From positions 2,356,001 to 2,420,000 of the forward strand of contig NZ_QFFJ01000002.1 of NCBI RefSeq assembly GCF_003308995.1: DNA of 64,000 nt. Direction: 5' to 3'. Below are positions 61,670-64,000 of the stretch, piece after piece (positions within the stretch are counted from its first letter, which is position 1; each line of letters opens with the position of its first letter). This DNA comes from Chitinophaga flava (GTDB lineage: Bacteria; Bacteroidota; Bacteroidia; Chitinophagales; Chitinophagaceae). The notes below the pieces were generated by a model. That model did not search any database. It had not been told where the DNA came from and was given only the letters and a program-made list of their open reading frames with translations. The translations under genes and the position numbers were made by a program.

Positions 61670-62388
61670 ACCGGTGCACTTTGGTTTTTTAGCTCCAGGT
61701 CCGCTATCAGTGCAGCTTTTATCTGTGTAAAGGCGTCATCTTTAGCTTCTGCAAATGAAATATCGTAGCGGCGTTTGATTTTCTGCAAACGCTCAGGGAA
61801 AGCGGCCAGGATTTTATCGTAATAAACATTCAGTTCAGCAGCGCTGGGCATCTCAAATGATATTCTCAGCTGAAAACGCCTTATCAGTGCCTTGTCTATT
61901 ATTTCCGCGTGATTGGTGGCGCAAATAAGCAGCGATTGCTGAGGATAATAATCGATCAGTTGAATCAGTGAGTTTACCAGTCGTCTCATTTCTCCTACAT
62001 CTTTATCATCATCGCCCCGGGCTTTACCTATCTGGTCAAATTCATCGAGAAACAGCACCGCTTTTTCACGCCCTGCTTTATCAAAAACAGCCTTTATATT
62101 TTGAGATGTTTCGCCAATACGTGAACATACCACATTGCTGAGGTTGAGTATAAACAGGTTTTTGCCCAATGCATTGGCAATGGCTTTGGCGGTGGTTGTT
62201 TTACCGCATCCGGAACTCCCGTGGAGCAATAGTTTGTTGTTGACAGGAAGTCCGTACTGCTGTAGTTCTTCAGCATAGTTGTTTTCCTTGATCAGCTGTA
62301 TGATCGCGTTGCGGTTATCTTCCTGCAGAAAAACGTCATCCAGTTTGGTTTGCTCTTTGTCTTTAATGATAAGGTCGTAAACAGTCAT
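61666..62388 (-). CDS. AAA-family ATPase
   Basis: 240 residues, a single AAA module. Walker A is HGSSGCGKTT, Walker B VLFLDEFDQIG, sensor ICATNHAEIID, and the arginine-finger region LIRRFQLRISFEMPS. The N-terminal lead is short (about 45 residues), so no substrate domain is attached. Its role is not known; stand-alone modules of this kind often act on DNA-binding or toxin partners. First gene of the group. Confidence 0.85.
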   Translation of the reverse strand: MTVYDLIIKDKEQTKLDDVFLQEDNRNAIIQLIKENNYAEELQQYGLPVNNKLLLHGSSGCGKTTTAKAIANALGKNLFILNLSNVVCSRIGETSQNIKAVFDKAGREKAVLFLDEFDQIGKARGDDDKDVGEMRRLVNSLIQLIDYYPQQSLLICATNHAEIIDKALIRRFQLRISFEMPSAAELNVYYDKILAAFPERLQKIKRRYDISFAEAKDDAFTQIKAALIADLELKNQSAPV

Positions 62389-62410
62389 TGATTGTTTGTG
62401 TTATAAAACA

Positions 62411-62443
62411 ACACTCCTGAAGCCGACAGACATTCAGGAGTGT
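62411..62443. terminator. hairpin between Trx-like and AAA genes
   Basis: ACACTCCTGAA pairs with TTCAGGAGTGT, loop of 11; just after the Trx-like gene stop on the minus strand. No long T-run. Confidence 0.55.
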
Positions 62444-62450
62444 GTATACG

Positions 62451-62681
62451 TTATTTCAAATCCTCCATGGATGCGCCGAAATTGATATGCAGCACATTAC
62501 CATTAGATAAAACCAGGGCAGGAACGGATTTTACACCTGCTCTTTCAGCCACTCCGATCTGGGCTTTATCAGTGCCTAAATGTACGACTTCCACCTGGTT
62601 TTGAGGAATGAGGTTCAATATATCCTGCTCTGCACTCACGCATACAGGACATCCTGCGTGATAAAATACTGCTTTTGACAT
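62451..62681 (-). CDS. small thioredoxin-like/glutaredoxin-fold protein
   Basis: 76 residues. CPVC at residues 11-14 (HAGCPVCVSAE) and the cis-Pro segment VKSVPALVLSNG match a mini-thioredoxin fold. Likely a thiol-disulfide exchange protein. Monocistronic, in the cytosol. Confidence 0.85.
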   Translation of the reverse strand: MSKAVFYHAGCPVCVSAEQDILNLIPQNQVEVVHLGTDKAQIGVAERAGVKSVPALVLSNGNVLHINFGASMEDLK

Positions 62682-62828
62682 TGTAGATTTTTTTAAATGT
62701 TTTTGCGCTATCGCAATGTAAAAGTAGGTAGTATCAGGGTCGGTGGCGTGGTCCAGTTTTTAGCTAAAATGATGGTCCAGTTTTATCTCAAAAAGTATTT
62801 AACAGGCACATCCATCGTTAAATAAAAA

Positions 62829-62857
62829 AAGGAAGGGCCAACAGGCTGCCCTTCCTT
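62829..62857 (-). terminator. terminator of the PorP/SprF gene
   Basis: AAGGAAGGGC pairs with GCCCTTCCTT, loop of nine; on the minus strand a T-run (TTTTTTTATT) follows. Confidence 0.85.
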
Positions 62858-62878
62858 CATTATGAATAGTTGCTGAGA

Positions 62879-63796
62879 CTATTTAAACAAATGAACAACA
62901 AGGTTCAACTCAAAAGTACCATTGGTATAGTTGGCCAGCCCGGAGGTCTGGGAGTTATATACCAGCTGGAACCCCGCTACTGATTTGTAATTGATACCAG
63001 CGCCGGCACTGAAACTCCTGGTGGAATGGTACATGGCCATCACGTTGAAGAGGTCTTCGAAGAAAACAAAGTTGGCTCCTGCATCTATGATGTTATCATA
63101 CCCTTTTATACCGCGGAGGCAAACCTTAGGCTCTATAGAAGTCAGTTGTTCGTCGATATCAAACCGATAGGAGGCCGCTGAATAAAAGAGGGAACGGTTG
63201 ACACCAAAATCATTGGACTTATCTTTTAACAGGCTGACGAGATTAGGTAATGAAGCCTGCAGGTTTAGTCCTTTACGGGTGAAAGCCATACCAAAATCCG
63301 CTTCGAAATAATTGTCACGCCGGTTAAATGCATTGATATTCGGGTCTGTGATATCACCATTGATGGATTTGGTGTCCAGGCGTCTGTTGATGAATGCGCC
63401 GGACAGGCCAAAGTGCAACATGCTTAGCTCACTGGCGCTGAGGGGCAGATGATAGGAATAGGTAAAGGCTACTTTGGTGTTGTTCAACAGCCCTGCTTTA
63501 TCATTGAAGATGTTCATCCCTATTCCGACGCGTTTAAACAGCTTGTAGTCGGCCGTCAGGGCTTTGGCCTGAGGGGCGCCGGGCATATCCGATGATTGCC
63601 GCTGGTAGGCGAGATATACGTGCAACCCTGTATCTATGCCGGCCATGGCGGCATTGGCCATGTACTGGTTTAAAAAGTATTGGGCGGCCATCGGCTCATA
63701 GAGTTGGGAGGGATTGCCGGCGCTTTGTGCACTGGCGCTGCTGTTGCTGAGCGCAACTGCGCCCAGCAACAGTATATATCTGGCAAACTGCTTCAT
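62879..63796 (-). CDS. porP: PorP/SprF-family type IX secretion membrane protein
   Basis: 305 residues from ATG 63796 (MKQFARYILLLGAVALSNSS, signal peptide); an earlier in-frame start at 63907 would overlap the neighbour and lacks sense. PorP/SprF signatures: PMAAQYFLNQYMANAAMAG, then a 12- to 14-strand beta-barrel ending FELNLVVHLFK. PorP/SprF proteins help anchor type IX cargo at the outer membrane and are often encoded next to the cargo, as here (10 bases after the CHU_C gene). Confidence 0.9.
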   Translation of the reverse strand: MKQFARYILLLGAVALSNSSASAQSAGNPSQLYEPMAAQYFLNQYMANAAMAGIDTGLHVYLAYQRQSSDMPGAPQAKALTADYKLFKRVGIGMNIFNDKAGLLNNTKVAFTYSYHLPLSASELSMLHFGLSGAFINRRLDTKSINGDITDPNINAFNRRDNYFEADFGMAFTRKGLNLQASLPNLVSLLKDKSNDFGVNRSLFYSAASYRFDIDEQLTSIEPKVCLRGIKGYDNIIDAGANFVFFEDLFNVMAMYHSTRSFSAGAGINYKSVAGFQLVYNSQTSGLANYTNGTFELNLVVHLFK

Positions 63797-63806
63797 GATC
63801 GGTTCC

Positions 63807-64000
63807 TTAATTTTCATGAATGATGGTAATAAATCCTTTGAATTGTGGTTTGTTGCTGCCCAGGTCGATGATATAGTAATAAGTACCTTCTGCCAGGCGC
63901 TGGCCATTCACGGTGGCGTTCCAGTTGTTGGTATAACCCCGCTGGTGGTATACCATCCGGCCGGTGCGGTCAAATATTTTCACTTCATTCTGCGGGTACA
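63807..64000 (-). CDS. gliding-motility C-terminal domain protein, partial
   Basis: Only the last 64 codons are in the window. They read ...YPQNEVKIFDRTGRMVYHQ, then WNATVNGQRLAEGTYYYIID and ITIIHEN before the stop: the CHU_C type B sorting domain for type IX secretion. The rest of the protein, probably a large adhesin with PKD or SprB-like repeats, lies outside. It forms a pair with porP. Confidence 0.88.
   Translation of the reverse strand, partial: YPQNEVKIFDRTGRMVYHQRGYTNNWNATVNGQRLAEGTYYYIIDLGSNKPQFKGFITIIHEN

Noticed and set aside
1..64000. CRISPR arrays, rRNA genes, riboswitches, complete insertion sequences
   Set aside because: I looked for regular spaced repeats, rRNA-like blocks, known riboswitch cores and transposases with inverted ends and saw none.

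Overview
The window looks like a chromosomal segment of a Bacteroidota bacterium, most likely Chitinophagaceae and probably Chitinophaga. The evidence is a PorP/SprF-type protein beside a gliding-motility C-terminal domain (type IX secretion), a hybrid two-component propeller kinase with a LytTR regulator, SusD-free GH16/GH43 secreted hydrolases, and promoters of the Bacteroidota type (TTG, 19 bases, TAnnTTTG) that can be read directly before both tRNA genes and the Rrf2 gene. Genus assignment is inference.

Region 1 (1-9715) is the 3' end of a trans-AT polyketide/non-ribosomal peptide cluster. It holds a chain-terminating NRPS module (adenylation domain with a cysteine-like code, carrier, thioesterase), an acyltransferase-enoylreductase fusion, and a complete HMG-CoA-synthase (beta-branching) cassette: donor ACP, decarboxylating KS with Ser for Cys, HMGS, ECH1 and ECH2. 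The last gene is an AT-like protein without the malonate-binding Arg, probably a proofreading acyl hydrolase. Most genes touch or overlap, so this is one operon.

Region 2 (9750-26250) is housekeeping and stress: alpha/beta hydrolase, HopJ-family protein, AsmA-like giant, GreA-like factor, then a nitrosative/redox block (Rrf2 regulator plus flavohemoglobin; siderophore-interacting flavoreductase; Crp/Fnr regulator plus MFS pump). Two Fnr-box promoters with identical geometry stand in front of the flavoreductase and the MFS-crp operon. An ArsR-SRPBCC-SRPBCC operon and two peptidases follow.

Region 3 (26251-37000) is the accessory part: two identical tRNA-Lys(UUU) genes, a displaced 15-base copy of the tRNA 3' end, and between the first tRNA and that copy a tyrosinase operon and about 1.3 kb of gene-poor debris, which resembles a small decayed island. 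Beyond are a ygiBC-like operon, scattered small genes, an orphan N-terminal domain of an RluA-type pseudouridine synthase, and members of a dispersed intergenic repeat.

Region 4 (37000-64000) contains a fatty-acid desaturase, cold-shock and RRM RNA-binding proteins, a Crp-like regulator followed by ene-reductase and secreted RidA-like protein, an HxlR-controlled quinone reductase/monooxygenase pair, a LytTR two-component system, a secreted adenosine deaminase, MFS and esterase genes divergent from a LysR regulator, GH43 and GH16 enzymes, and a two-gene unit (57264-59088) coding for a pore-former-like protein and a DNase I-fold protein. That pair is my best candidate for an undescribed system. 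The window closes with a PLP-binding protein/AAA ATPase/amidotransferase group and a PorP/SprF-adhesin pair running off the end.
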